Shown here piece after piece: positions 29,437 through 37,231 of a stretch of DNA of 64,000 nt; position 1 is the stretch's first letter; every line of letters starts with the position of its first letter. Position numbers and translations under genes: made by a program. The notes under the pieces are model-generated. The model ran no database searches, was not told the DNA's origin, and saw nothing but the letters and a program-made list of their open reading frames with translations. Origin of the DNA: Bacteroidota bacterium (GTDB lineage Bacteria > Bacteroidota > Bacteroidia > AKYH767-A > 2013-40CM-41-45); NCBI GenBank assembly GCA_016721305.1, contig JADKIH010000001.1, positions 372,001-436,000 of the forward strand, read 5' to 3'.

Positions 29437-30096
29437 TTGCACTACATAAACATCCATACCCATTCTCATGAAAATCGTCCGCATAACAGGACGATTGAAA
29501 ATATTATGGAGAATTTCCAATCGATGGACGCTGCCAGAAATTACTCGGCCGGACTTCATCCCTGGTATTTGAAAGCGGAAACTGCTGAGGAGAACTACAG
29601 AATGCTTGAGTCGGTAGCAAAAGAAAACCACGTTCTTGCTATTGGCGAATGCGGGCTCGATAAGGTATGTGAGACAGATTTCCATTTACAGCTCATCTAC
29701 TTCGCTAAGCAAGTTCAATTGGCCAATCAAGTAAACAAGCCACTCATCATCCATTGCGTTCGGGCATACGACGAAGTGCTTAAAACACTTAAAGACGAAG
29801 CAGTCAAAGTTCCGGTCATTTTTCATGGCTTCAACAAGAGCGTAGACCTCGCACGGCAATTAGTGAACGCCGGATTTTATTTGTCGTTCGGAAAACATTT
29901 GCTGAATGAAAATACAATGACAACATTCAAATCGGTTCCCGAAAACAGGTATTTTCTCGAAACTGATGATGCCATAGTAAAAATAGAAGACGTTTACAAA
30001 GCTGCTGCAGACGCAAGAAGTAAAAGTATAGAATCAATTATTGAACAAGTCTCCAACAACGCAATTTCTGTTTTTGGCAAAAATATTATTGAATAG
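29437..30096 (+). CDS. TatD-family metal-dependent hydrolase
   Basis: Probable nuclease of the amidohydrolase fold. NIHTHSHE supplies the first metal-binding His pair, AIGECGLDK the bridging Glu, PLIIHCVRAYDE a further His, and FLETDDA the last Asp. Length of about 219 residues is slightly short, as in Bacteroidota TatD homologues. I prefer the TTG at 29437 because a promoter box lies at 29413 and the family begins just before HTH. The tcdA start follows 1 bp after its stop, so the two form an operon. Confidence 0.85.
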   Translation: MHYINIHTHSHENRPHNRTIENIMENFQSMDAARNYSAGLHPWYLKAETAEENYRMLESVAKENHVLAIGECGLDKVCETDFHLQLIYFAKQVQLANQVNKPLIIHCVRAYDEVLKTLKDEAVKVPVIFHGFNKSVDLARQLVNAGFYLSFGKHLLNENTMTTFKSVPENRYFLETDDAIVKIEDVYKAAADARSKSIESIIEQVSNNAISVFGKNIIE

Positions 30097-30097
30097 A

Positions 30098-30820
30098 ATG
30101 AATGATATTTCCTGGTTATCCAGAACCACGCTTCTCATTGGCGAAGAAAAAGTAAAATCGCTCACCCAAAAACACGTAATGGTAGTCGGCATGGGAGGCG
30201 TTGGATCTTTCGCTGCCGAATTCATTGCGCGTAGCGGTATCGGGCAGATGACGATTATCGATGGCGACGTAGTTGACCCGACCAACAGAAATCGTCAATT
30301 GCCTGCTTTAGCAACAAATCATGGTGAACCTAAGGTTGAGATAATGGCTGATCGTCTACGCGCCATCAACCCCGAATTAAAACTGAATGTGGTGAAAGAG
30401 TTTGTCAATCCCGAAATGGTGACAGAACAACTTTCCCATCACCCCGACTACATCATCGACGCCATCGACAGCATTACTCCGAAAGTCACGTTCATCCGAA
30501 TGGCGTATGAAAGTAAAATTCCTCTCGTGAGCTCGATGGGCGCCGGCGCGAAAGTTGATCCGACACAATTGAAAGTAGTCGACATCTCTGAAACATACAA
30601 CTGCCCGTTCGCACAACAAATCAGAAAGAATCTAAAAACTCACGGCATTTTTAAAGGCATTAAAGTAGTGTTCAGTCCCGAGATGCCAATCTGGGAAAGC
30701 CTCATGCTCACCGACGGCAAGAACTATAAAAAGTCAGCCTACGGAACGATCTCTTATATGCCGGCGACGTTTGGGGCGGTGGCGGCTTCGGTGGTGATAA
30801 GAAATTTGATGGGACGTTAG
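30098..30820 (+). CDS. tcdA: tRNA threonylcarbamoyladenosine dehydratase
   Basis: ATP-dependent E1-like enzyme converting t6A37 to its cyclic form in tRNAs. MNDISWLSRTTLLIGEEKV at the start, the nucleotide loop VVGMGGVGSFAAE, DGDVVDPTNRNRQ with the adenylation Asp/Asn/Arg, and IDAIDSITPKV are diagnostic for the ThiF/MoeB superfamily in the TcdA subgroup. C-terminal GTISYMPATFGAVAASVVIR matches. The ATG at 30098 is chosen because sequence upstream belongs to tatD. Intact at 240 residues. Confidence 0.94.
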   Translation: MNDISWLSRTTLLIGEEKVKSLTQKHVMVVGMGGVGSFAAEFIARSGIGQMTIIDGDVVDPTNRNRQLPALATNHGEPKVEIMADRLRAINPELKLNVVKEFVNPEMVTEQLSHHPDYIIDAIDSITPKVTFIRMAYESKIPLVSSMGAGAKVDPTQLKVVDISETYNCPFAQQIRKNLKTHGIFKGIKVVFSPEMPIWESLMLTDGKNYKKSAYGTISYMPATFGAVAASVVIRNLMGR

Positions 30821-30859
30821 TTGGCAGTTTTCCTCCTTAACTTTCCATCGAAAACGGTT

Positions 30860-31113
30860 CGACTCTACTGAGTCGAGGAGCAGTTCGCTCCTTGGGAATA
30901 CAAATGCGTGACCCTTCTGGTCGCGTTGTGGCATAACCCATTTTCACCTACCTCGCAAAGCAACATTACTTCTTCTTATTTTCAAAAAAAATGCCGTAAC
31001 ATTTACCGTTGAAAGATTCAAACATCAAATAACCACAGTTTACAGTCGCTGGCCCTGAGGGTCAAACAATTATATACCCGACTGTAAAACTATGGCCCGA
31101 CTCGGAAGAGTCG
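30860..31113. repeat. Cluster of short hairpins (REP/BIME-like)
   Basis: The 300-bp gap between convergent genes contains five small hairpins: CGACTC-tact-GAGTCG (30860-30875), AGGAGC-agttc-GCTCCT (30876-30892), GACC-cttct-GGTC (30910-30922), CCCT/AGGG (31053-31062) and CGACTC-ggaa-GAGTCG (31098-31113). The outer two share an identical stem. A further inverted pair TTTACAGTCG / CGACTGTAAA (31039-31088) encloses the fourth. No gene is present. Confidence 0.75.
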
Positions 31114-31127
31114 CATAATTAGGACAG

Positions 31128-31571
31128 TTAAAAAACTTTCGTGCCTTTCCCCGTTGTTATGAGGCTGAACAAACTCTTTTGAATCAGCAGCGTCCAACCA
31201 TTGGAGCAATCTTTATAGCATTCAAAATTAGGAGCCAAACCGAAATGAGTAAAACGAAGTTCGGTTTTATCGTTTGCTTTTGAAATTTCAAAACAAATTT
31301 TTGTTCCCGTCCATTCGCTCAGATGCTTTGTAAAAGTAAGTTTGCTATCGGTTACAAGCCAAACTATTTTCTTATTCGGAACCAGCTCTACAACTTCTTG
31401 TTTCGAAAAGTGAATGTCTTCCATCCGATACTCAAATTCATCATTCACTTTATCATTGTCCCCGACAATTTCCCCCTGCCACCAGGCGCTGACATTATTG
31501 ATTGCGTTGAAAACCTCCGCAGCAGATTGATTAACCAAAATGCTGCATGTAAAATCTTGCTTTGCCGTCAT
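31128..31571 (-). CDS. SRPBCC (AHSA1-like) domain protein
   Basis: A 147-residue START-like fold protein. FTCSILVNQSAAEVFNAINNVSAWWQGE at the start and the strand VVELVPNKKIVWLVTDS are the signature of AHSA1-type SRPBCC proteins, which hold hydrophobic ligands or act as co-chaperone-like domains. C terminus SNGWTLLIQKSLFSLI is typical. It follows the DinB gene by 3 bp, and the pair lies opposite an HxlR-type regulator with a palindromic operator in between, so regulation by that protein is likely. Confidence 0.85.
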   Translation of the reverse strand: MTAKQDFTCSILVNQSAAEVFNAINNVSAWWQGEIVGDNDKVNDEFEYRMEDIHFSKQEVVELVPNKKIVWLVTDSKLTFTKHLSEWTGTKICFEISKANDKTELRFTHFGLAPNFECYKDCSNGWTLLIQKSLFSLITTGKGTKVF

Positions 31572-31574
31572 AAT

Positions 31575-32060
31575 TTATTTTTTTAATAGAGCTAACTGAC
31601 CAACATGATACTGCATATGATTTGTACGTCCTACCAGAACATTAATTCTGTTTCGGTGCGGTTCCTTCACAAAATCCTCCTGCGATACAGAAGTATGTCT
31701 GTCAAACCATTCATCGGCACTTAATTTACTAAAGTGCTTTGCCAACTTTGAATGAACATTCTTCCAGCTTGCTCTTAACTCAGCTGCCGAAGGTATTTTC
31801 TCCACCGCCTTATCGGGGTTTTTAAGAAACGGTTCGTCTAAATGAGGGTATACCTGCTCTTCAAAACCGAGCAGTGGCAACATCTTATCATGCACTGCTG
31901 TCAGATGGCCAACTAAATAAATCCCCCTGTTCTTTCCGGGCGCTATCTCCTGCTCTAATTGATGATCCGACAAACTATCGAGCAATTTATCAGCTGATTC
32001 CATTCGTGCATTCCAGGCATCTACTACTGATCTTACTATTAAATCCTTTTGAGTATTCAT
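31575..32060 (-). CDS. DinB-superfamily protein
   Basis: A 161-residue four-helix bundle protein. IYLVGHLTAVHDKML and NHMQYHVGQLALL carry the histidines forming the metal site of the DinB/YfiT family, often found in thiol-dependent (bacillithiol-type) transferases or stress proteins. First gene of a two-gene operon with the SRPBCC gene. Its promoter region, shared with the divergent hxlR-type gene, contains a 23-bp palindrome. Confidence 0.88.
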   Translation of the reverse strand: MNTQKDLIVRSVVDAWNARMESADKLLDSLSDHQLEQEIAPGKNRGIYLVGHLTAVHDKMLPLLGFEEQVYPHLDEPFLKNPDKAVEKIPSAAELRASWKNVHSKLAKHFSKLSADEWFDRHTSVSQEDFVKEPHRNRINVLVGRTNHMQYHVGQLALLKK

Positions 32061-32097
32061 GGTGTATGTTTTTTTGAGTTAGGCAAAGGTATAAAAT

Positions 32098-32120
32098 TAA
32101 ACTTGCAAAATGCAAGTTTA
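32098..32120. promoter_or_regulatory. Palindromic operator between dinB-like and hxlR-like genes
   Basis: TAAACTTGCA-AAA-TGCAAGTTTA, a perfect 10-bp dyad with 3-bp spacer, 31 bp before the HxlR start and 37 bp before the DinB start. Expected size and placement for a dimeric winged-helix regulator. Confidence 0.75.
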
Positions 32121-32138
32121 CTACATCTGATATTTTCA

Positions 32139-32146
32139 TACATTTG
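32139..32146 (+). promoter_or_regulatory. -7 box TACATTTG of the HxlR gene, near-leaderless transcript
   Basis: Exact TAnnTTTG ending 5 bp before the ATG at 32152, so the mRNA would have almost no 5' leader. Confidence 0.65.
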
Positions 32147-32151
32147 CAAAA

Positions 32152-32521
32152 ATGAAAAAGCTCGTAAAACAATCCTTCGCCAAACGCTCGGATTGCCCTA
32201 TTTCATGTACAATGGATTTTGTCGGCGATAAATGGTCGTTGCTGATCATCAGAGATATGCTATATCTCGGAAAATCCACGTATAACGAGTTTTTAAGCTC
32301 CAGAGAAGGTATCTCCACCAATATCCTGAACGATAGATTAATCAAACTCACCGAAGACGGCTTCATCACTTTTACCGGCGCAGCCAAACGAAAAAGTACG
32401 AGCTGACCAAAAAGGCAAAGATCTAAAACCCGTGCTTGAATCCATTGCACTATTTGGAATGAAGTACTCTGATGCAGATAAGGATTTTTTGAAGCATGTT
32501 AGAAAGACGATGAACATATAA
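32152..32521 (+). CDS. HxlR-family transcriptional regulator (two apparent frameshifts)
   Basis: Winged-helix DNA-binding protein. CPISCTMDFVGDKWSLLIIRDM is the HxlR hallmark with the redox-type N-terminal Cys; the recognition helix region is STNILNDRLIKLTEDGFI. Two A-runs (32391-32395 and 32409-32413) each lack one A; with both restored the wing reads RKKYELTKKGKDLKPV and the protein ends at 32521 with about 123 residues. Divergent to the DinB/SRPBCC operon and likely controls it, and itself, through the palindrome at 32098. Effector unknown, perhaps electrophilic stress. Confidence 0.88.
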
Positions 32522-32692
32522 GGTTTTAGGAGCTCCGTCCATACCTAAAGTTCATGCTAGATCTCGCTGAATGAATTGTATGCCAAAAATTTTAAAAGAA
32601 TCTATAAGTGCTTAAGGAATTCTGAAATTATATAAATTCACAGAAATCGTTAGCCAATTTATACGTCTTTCATGTTGATTAGAACTATTAAG

Positions 32693-33646
32693 TCATCTAA
32701 TTTTATATCGCGCTAAGCGTTTTTCCCCAATTTTAAGTATCTTAAGTTGATCAATTGCGTTCTTTAAATCTCTACTTGCAGTAGCAGTTGATATGTCTTT
32801 AAAAACATTCATATAATCCTTTCTTGAAAACTCCTTCGGACCGACAGACAAAAAGTATTCAATCCGATCAAGGCTTGTCATCACTCGGCCTTTATAGCTC
32901 AGTAACTGTGAAAGCGATTCATCAATAATCTCCAAAACAAACTCAATAAAATATGTAGAATTGCCTGCTTTGTCACTCTTAGACAAAGCATCATAATATG
33001 CCTTACCTCTTTTGCTTATCAATGTTTCAAAAGGCAGAAATTCGAAAACATGAAACCCCTTCACCAAAATTACCGTTTGCCACAATCGCCCCATTCTCCC
33101 ATTCCCATCTGAAAACGGATGGATAAATTCCAACTCATAATGAAAGACACAACTTTTGATCAAAGGTAAATCTACATCTGCTTTTAAGTACAGAAAAAGG
33201 TCCTTCATCAATGCAGGCACTTTCGATGCCGGAGGAGCAACATGTTTTACCTCACTACCCTTTACAATTCCAACACCACCGGTTCGATATTTTACGGGGT
33301 TGCTAACAAGATAACCCATCAGCATTTTGTGAGCTTTCAAAAATGATTTTTCATCTGAAAAATTAAAAGAACTAAGAGCGTCATACACTGCAATAGCATT
33401 CTGCACCTCCAGAACATCCTTTTTAGTGCCAATTACACGCTTATTATCGACCATTGCAGTAATCTGATCGATCGTTAACGTATTACCTTCTATCTGCAAT
33501 GAAGAATGAATCGTCTTCACCCGATTACTTTTACGAAGATGAGGTGACTGCCTCGTTAAGTAGTTTGCATTAGCTTCTCCTATTTTTATTGAGATATCGC
33601 TAATGAGCTTCAGAATCCGTGAAGAGATCGTATATGGCGGTTTCAT
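32693..33646 (-). CDS. Fic-domain protein with inhibitory helix and C-terminal winged helix
   Basis: Predicted AMPylator (or related nucleotidyl transferase) of about 317 residues. Catalytic loop HPFSDGNGRMGR is complete, with His, Asp and both Arg. Near the N terminus SSLQIEGN matches the inhibitory motif [S/T]xxxE[G/N], so it is an N-terminally self-inhibited (class II) Fic. The C-terminal 70 residues, including PKEFSRKDYMNVFKDISTATASRDLKN, look like a winged helix. I use the ATG at 33646; an upstream TTG would place the start inside an operator-like palindrome. Target unknown. No antitoxin gene adjoins. Confidence 0.9.
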   Translation of the reverse strand: MKPPYTISSRILKLISDISIKIGEANANYLTRQSPHLRKSNRVKTIHSSLQIEGNTLTIDQITAMVDNKRVIGTKKDVLEVQNAIAVYDALSSFNFSDEKSFLKAHKMLMGYLVSNPVKYRTGGVGIVKGSEVKHVAPPASKVPALMKDLFLYLKADVDLPLIKSCVFHYELEFIHPFSDGNGRMGRLWQTVILVKGFHVFEFLPFETLISKRGKAYYDALSKSDKAGNSTYFIEFVLEIIDESLSQLLSYKGRVMTSLDRIEYFLSVGPKEFSRKDYMNVFKDISTATASRDLKNAIDQLKILKIGEKRLARYKIR

Positions 33647-33669
33647 GATAGTATCATTTGATACTATCA
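33646..33669. promoter_or_regulatory. Perfect palindromic operator at the fic start codon
   Basis: TGATAGTATCA-TT-TGATACTATCA, an 11-bp dyad that touches the fic ATG. The Fic protein's own winged helix is a plausible binder, giving autoregulation. Confidence 0.75.
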
Positions 33670-33780
33670 AAAATAAGAAAAATTAACCGGATCTACCTCT
33701 ACTTGACCGGGGCCACAATTATGCTTCAGTTTGTAACGGAAAACAATGTTTAAACCATGTTTAAACCGGCCTAAAAAACG

Positions 33781-33807
33781 AAAGCCCTTCAGATGACTGA
33801 AGGGCTT
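33781..33807 (-). terminator. Terminator downstream of first tRNA-like remnant
   Basis: AAGCCCTTCAG / CTGAAGGGCTT stem followed by T-rich sequence on the minus strand. Confidence 0.75.
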
Positions 33808-33819
33808 GATTATCAAGGT

Positions 33820-33892
33820 GTGGGAGCTACAGGGTTCGAACCTGTGACCCTCCCGTCTGAAAAGACGGGATGCTCTGAACCAGCTTCCGTAT
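33820..33892 (-). other. tRNA-like 3' remnant 1 with expanded anticodon palindrome
   Basis: Read on the minus strand it has part of the D arm (GCTGGTTCAGAGC), an arm TCCCGTCT-TTTC-AGACGGGA, then a variable region, T arm and acceptor 3' strand identical to tRNA-Val at 45854. The 5' acceptor and D-stem half are absent, replaced by TACGG sequence. The anticodon arm cannot form a normal 5-bp stem and 7-nt loop, so it is not a functional tRNA. It also encodes the C-terminal tail of the GIY-YIG gene. Confidence 0.75.
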
Positions 33893-34114
33893 CCGCTTGC
33901 TACTCTTCCAACCTTTTAATTCAAGCTCTCTTCGATAAGCAGCACTTTTGTCCGGATAACTTTCGGAGTATACTACTTTCCAATCTTTGAATTTTGATGT
34001 GAATCCGGAATGATCACTTAGATGTTTTCGTAATCGCTCTTCAACTGACTCGCTAGTATGACCGATGTAAAATTTTCCCGCTTCTTCGCTGTATAAAATA
34101 TAGAGGTAAACCAT
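33827..34114 (-). CDS. GIY-YIG nuclease family protein ending inside a tRNA-like sequence
   Basis: A 95-residue single-domain GIY-YIG protein. VYLYILYSEEAGKFYIGHT carries the paired YIL/YIG motif and GHTS, ERLRKHLSDHSGF the conserved Arg and His, and SAAYRRELELKGWKSSKR the Glu-containing helix. The catalytic set looks complete. The last 17 or so residues (SIPSFQTGGSQVRTL) are encoded by the tRNA-like remnant downstream, so gene and tRNA fragment are physically fused. I start at the ATG at 34114; the longer frame runs back through another tRNA remnant. Function unknown; homing-like insertion at tRNAs is an inference. Confidence 0.85.
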   Translation of the reverse strand: MVYLYILYSEEAGKFYIGHTSESVEERLRKHLSDHSGFTSKFKDWKVVYSESYPDKSAAYRRELELKGWKSSKRIRKLVQSIPSFQTGGSQVRTL

Positions 34115-34120
34115 AAAACG

Positions 34121-34147
34121 AAAAAATCCGCCCGAAGGCGGATTTTT
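34121..34147 (-). terminator. Terminator downstream of second tRNA-like remnant
   Basis: AATCCGCC-TTCG-GGCGGATT on the minus strand with a UUCG tetraloop and T-run. Lies between remnant 2 and the GIY-YIG start. Confidence 0.85.
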
Positions 34148-34221
34148 GTGGGAGCTACAGGGTTCGAACCTGTGACCCTCCCGTCTGAAAAAGACGGGAT
34201 GCACTGAACCAGCTTCCGTAT
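34148..34221 (-). other. tRNA-like 3' remnant 2
   Basis: Nearly identical to remnant 1 including the flanking TACGG. Its palindrome is TCCCGTC-TTTTTCA-GACGGGA (one more T) and one D-arm base differs. No GIY-YIG coding sequence is left upstream of it, so it looks like a decayed second copy of the same unit. Confidence 0.75.
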
Positions 34222-34260
34222 TTTTTGATGTTTATTTTATTGAATGATTTCATAAACGAC

Positions 34261-34288
34261 AAAACCCACCATAAGGTGGGCTTGTTTT
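34261..34288 (-). terminator. Terminator downstream of the left attachment site
   Basis: AAGCCCACC / GGTGGGTTTT hairpin on the minus strand. It probably terminated the original chromosomal tRNA-Val transcript before the element inserted. Confidence 0.8.
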
Positions 34289-34289
34289 C

Positions 34290-34337
34290 GTGGGAGCTAC
34301 AGGGTTCGAACCTGTGACCCTCTGCTTGTAAGGCAGA
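34290..34337. repeat. attL: 48-bp direct repeat of the tRNA-Val 3' half
   Basis: Identical over 48 bp to 45853-45900. It spans the acceptor 3' strand, T arm and anticodon arm of tRNA-Val; beyond it the sequence diverges at once (AATTGATG against TGCTCTG). Confidence 0.93.
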
Positions 34338-34453
34338 AATTGATGCAAAACAAGCAACCCGACTTTATGCCTAAACCCCTTGATTATAGCGTATTTACAG
34401 GCTTTTACCTGATATCTGCTTTGTAGACTTATTCGTTTATTATGCTTAGTTTT

Positions 34454-34472
34454 GTGCAAATCGTGTGCAAAT
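34454..34472 (+). promoter_or_regulatory. Left integrase arm-type sites (two GTGCAAAT)
   Basis: GTGCAAAT at 34454-34461 and 34465-34472, spaced by 11 bp and overlapping the integrase start. The same pair with the same spacing recurs at 45786-45804. Confidence 0.7.
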
Positions 34473-35721
34473 GGAAATCAATGCTGTAATTTCGTATTAC
34501 TTAGACACCCGCCGATCTAAGTCAAATGGCCTCTACCCTGTTAAGCTGAGAGTGTATAACCCTGCCTCAAAAGTCACGAAGCAGTACACAACTAAGTTCG
34601 AGTTCAGCAAGAAGGAATATGCAAGCGTCTGGGAAACGAATAAGCCCCGCCAAGAGCATAAGGAAACGAGGTTGGACATGGCAGCCTTCGAGCGGAAAGC
34701 GAACGACGCAGCCAATTTAAAGGTGTTTACATTCCCTCAGTTCGAGCGGAGGCTTTACAGGCACGCAGGACAGGGCGCTAATGTTGCCTATCAATACGAG
34801 CAAACTATTAAGACCCTACGGAAGAACAACCAGTTCGGGACGGCAAGCAATTATGAACTTAGTTTTAAGTCATTTGCTAATTTTGAGACTACACAGCATA
34901 ACAGCGACCCGAGCAAGCTAACCTTTGAAGATATTACTATGGAATGGCTAACTGCCTATGAGCTCTATATGCTCGAGGAAAAACAACTTTCCAGAACCAC
35001 CATTTCAATGTACCTCCGCACTCTGCGAACAATCTACAATAACGCTATTGAAGAAAACGAAGTTGAAAAAGAGCTCTACCCTTTCGGCGCAAAGAAATAT
35101 CAAATCCCCTCAGTCGGTAGCGTAAAGAAGGCACTAAACCCCTTGGAGTTAAAGAAACTCTTTGAAGCGAAGGAAATGACACCCGAACAGGAAAAGGCGA
35201 AAGACTTTTGGTTTTTCTCATTCGTGTGCAATGGCATTAACGTGAAAGATATTGCACTCCTACGCTATGAAGACATGAAAGGTGAAAGCCTTGTTTTTTA
35301 CCGAGCCAAAACCATTAACACCTCCAAACAAAATCTACGACCGATTACAATTTACTTAACCGATTTCGCCAAACAGGTAATTGAGAAATACGGCAACAAA
35401 AAAGCAAACTCAAAGACTTACATTTTCCCTATCCTTTCGGAAAGTATGGCTCGAGAGGAGCAATTTACAGCTATTAAAAACTTCACTCGTTTCATAAACC
35501 AGAACCTTAAAAAATTGGCCTCCGCTCTCGAGCTTACCACAAGCATTTCTACCTATTGGGCAAGACACAGCTTTGCCACCTCCGCAATCCGCAAAGGAGC
35601 AAGTATTGAATTTGTCGGAGAGGCTTTAGACCATAAAAATCCGAAAACAACCTTGGGTTATTTCGCAGGCTTTGAAGAAAACAGCAAGAGGGATATTGCA
35701 AATAGCCTCCTTGATTTTTAA
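34465..35721 (+). CDS. Tyrosine recombinase / integrase
   Basis: A 418-residue Bacteroidota-type phage integrase that would catalyse insertion into tRNA-Val. N-terminal arm-binding domain (NAVISYYLDTRRSKSNGLYPV), SAM-like core-binding domain around residues 110-210, then the catalytic domain: Arg in DIALLRYEDM, HSFATSAIRKGA with His and following residues, and the nucleophile Tyr in TTLGYFAGF. Start may be GTG at 34465 or ATG at 34471, both within the arm-site repeats, which suggests the integrase represses its own expression. Intact. Confidence 0.93.
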   Translation: MQMEINAVISYYLDTRRSKSNGLYPVKLRVYNPASKVTKQYTTKFEFSKKEYASVWETNKPRQEHKETRLDMAAFERKANDAANLKVFTFPQFERRLYRHAGQGANVAYQYEQTIKTLRKNNQFGTASNYELSFKSFANFETTQHNSDPSKLTFEDITMEWLTAYELYMLEEKQLSRTTISMYLRTLRTIYNNAIEENEVEKELYPFGAKKYQIPSVGSVKKALNPLELKKLFEAKEMTPEQEKAKDFWFFSFVCNGINVKDIALLRYEDMKGESLVFYRAKTINTSKQNLRPITIYLTDFAKQVIEKYGNKKANSKTYIFPILSESMAREEQFTAIKNFTRFINQNLKKLASALELTTSISTYWARHSFATSAIRKGASIEFVGEALDHKNPKTTLGYFAGFEENSKRDIANSLLDF

Positions 35722-35810
35722 GCTACGTTAGCCAAACATAAAGCCAAAATTAATTCAGGATTGCTATAGGAAGAAACAGGACTCAGAGCTCTGAAAATAC
35801 CTATTGCAGG

Positions 35811-36047
35811 TTAGCTGGCAAGAAGTTGATAAAGTGTAGAAACAACAAACATTAAAACCCAAAATAGTGCGCTTTTTATTTGAAGGCTAAAACAGGCTTC
35901 CGCCGCTTTTGTCTTTGCTCTTGCTTGGTTTCTGTCTTCAATGTACTCAGACAAATACACAATCAGACTGACAAAAAAAATTCCTGCAAAAGTGTATGCA
36001 GCAAGTTCGGAAAAGTCCTTTAAATTATAAAGAATAATCTCTCTCAT
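35811..36047 (-). CDS. Small two-helix membrane protein, island cargo
   Basis: A 78-residue protein: short amphipathic start MREIILYNLKDF, helix TFAGIFFVSLIVYLSEYI, a basic cytosolic loop (EDRNQARAKTKAAE) and helix IKSALFWVLMFVVSTLY. No family recognised. It is oriented opposite to the following cargo genes. Confidence 0.5.
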   Translation of the reverse strand: MREIILYNLKDFSELAAYTFAGIFFVSLIVYLSEYIEDRNQARAKTKAAEACFSLQIKSALFWVLMFVVSTLYQLLAS

Positions 36048-36149
36048 TTATATGCAAGTTTAACAAAATCCTCAACAACCGTTATAAAAACAAATACTAT
36101 TTCTGAGTATTTATTAATTATCATATCTTGGACTTTCAATTCCTCAAAC

Positions 36150-36527
36150 ATGGCTAAAGAAACTGAACTATTTAATAGATTCCAAGACAAATGGTGCAAA
36201 CTGGTCTTTAACGAAACAATGATTTTGTTAAGCAAAGACGACCAAGTTTTCTTCACTCTTCCTGAGGAGCTATATAGTTGGAGCTTTAGAATCATTTTCT
36301 CTACAGGAGGCATTCCAGTTCCTTCAGACATCTTTACAGAATTCAAAGAGAAGGAAACTGTATTGACTTTAAATAACTGGTTCAGCGAAACAGGAGTCTA
36401 CAATCTTGACCCATTACGTTTTTCATCAAAAGACACAAACCAAACTTTGTTCATTAAGCTAAGAACGATTGCAAACCACTATCAAGACCATCGAACGCTA
36501 ACAATTTCTATATGGAAGATGATGTAA
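36150..36527 (+). CDS. Cytosolic protein of unknown function, island cargo
   Basis: A 125-residue protein with alternating strands: DDQVFFTLPEELYSWSFRIIF, KETVLTLNNWFSETG and QTLFIKLRTIA. The layout of a beta-sandwich with a conserved N-W pair resembles small domains of unknown function (possibly DUF6864-like) that travel with defence genes; this is only a visual resemblance. No membrane segment. It precedes a membrane protein gene with a strong ribosome-binding site. Confidence 0.55.
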   Translation: MAKETELFNRFQDKWCKLVFNETMILLSKDDQVFFTLPEELYSWSFRIIFSTGGIPVPSDIFTEFKEKETVLTLNNWFSETGVYNLDPLRFSSKDTNQTLFIKLRTIANHYQDHRTLTISIWKMM

Positions 36528-36541
36528 AAAGGAGGTGAATC

Positions 36542-37231
36542 TTGCTGATTCCTTCGGACGTAACACCAATTGAAGATAAAAAATAAGGTTGATGAAAATA
36601 AGTCAAGCACATCAAGCAGCATTGAATCAGCAATTGAAACAAGAATTTCTCAACTGAAAGAGTCGATTCAAGAATCTAAAGTTGCATTTAAAAAATCAAG
36701 CTGCAAATTATTTTGGCAAATAGTCTTACTTGTATTTGCTTGCTTTGTTATTACTTTCAAATCCTATGTATTTGCAAAGTATCTCCTTGACCCTGCTCAC
36801 GTTATTTTACATGACACATGGAAATGGCAAACAATCTATTATACCGCAATTAGAATTACTGTTCTTGGCGCTATATTCTCATTGGCCACCTACTTCTTTA
36901 AACTCTAAGCTCGTACATTCAAATGTATCAAATGATACAACATAAAATAGCTGTCATTGATGCATTGCCAGGATTTGTTGAATCCGGAAGTGACCCAGAG
37001 AAAAGGAATGTTATTCTAAATAAATTAATTGAAATGGTGGTTCAGGTTGATGAAACTGGAATTTTAGGAAAAGAAAGACAATTTAAAACCAGTAATGATG
37101 AAATAATAAAATTGGCTGACCTCCTGATGAAATTAAAAAATAGCCTTCAGGTTTTGGACTATGGACTAACAATTTACTTTATTGGTAGAGTGATTTATTA
37201 TCTGATTAGTTATGGCATTAAGTTGGAATGA
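36542..37231 (+). CDS. Membrane protein next to RM gene, possibly DUF6161-like (two apparent frameshifts)
   Basis: An N-terminal coiled coil (SIESAIETRISQLKESIQES), two membrane helices (FWQIVLLVFACFVITFKSY and YYTAIRITVLGAIFSLATYF), then a helical cytosolic tail (IAVIDALPGFVESGS, NVILNKLIEMVVQ). One extra A near 36580 and one missing T near 36905 break the frame. A full Shine-Dalgarno sequence (AAGGAGGTGA at 36531) precedes the likely TTG start at 36542. The end overlaps the RM start by 20 bp, so a further unseen frame error near the end is possible. The helix-pair plus helical tail resembles DUF6161 proteins seen near defence genes; role unknown. Confidence 0.55.

Noticed and set aside
33820..34221. 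Two additional functional tRNA genes
   Set aside because: Both lack the 5' half and have an anticodon arm that cannot form a 5-bp stem with a 7-nt loop.
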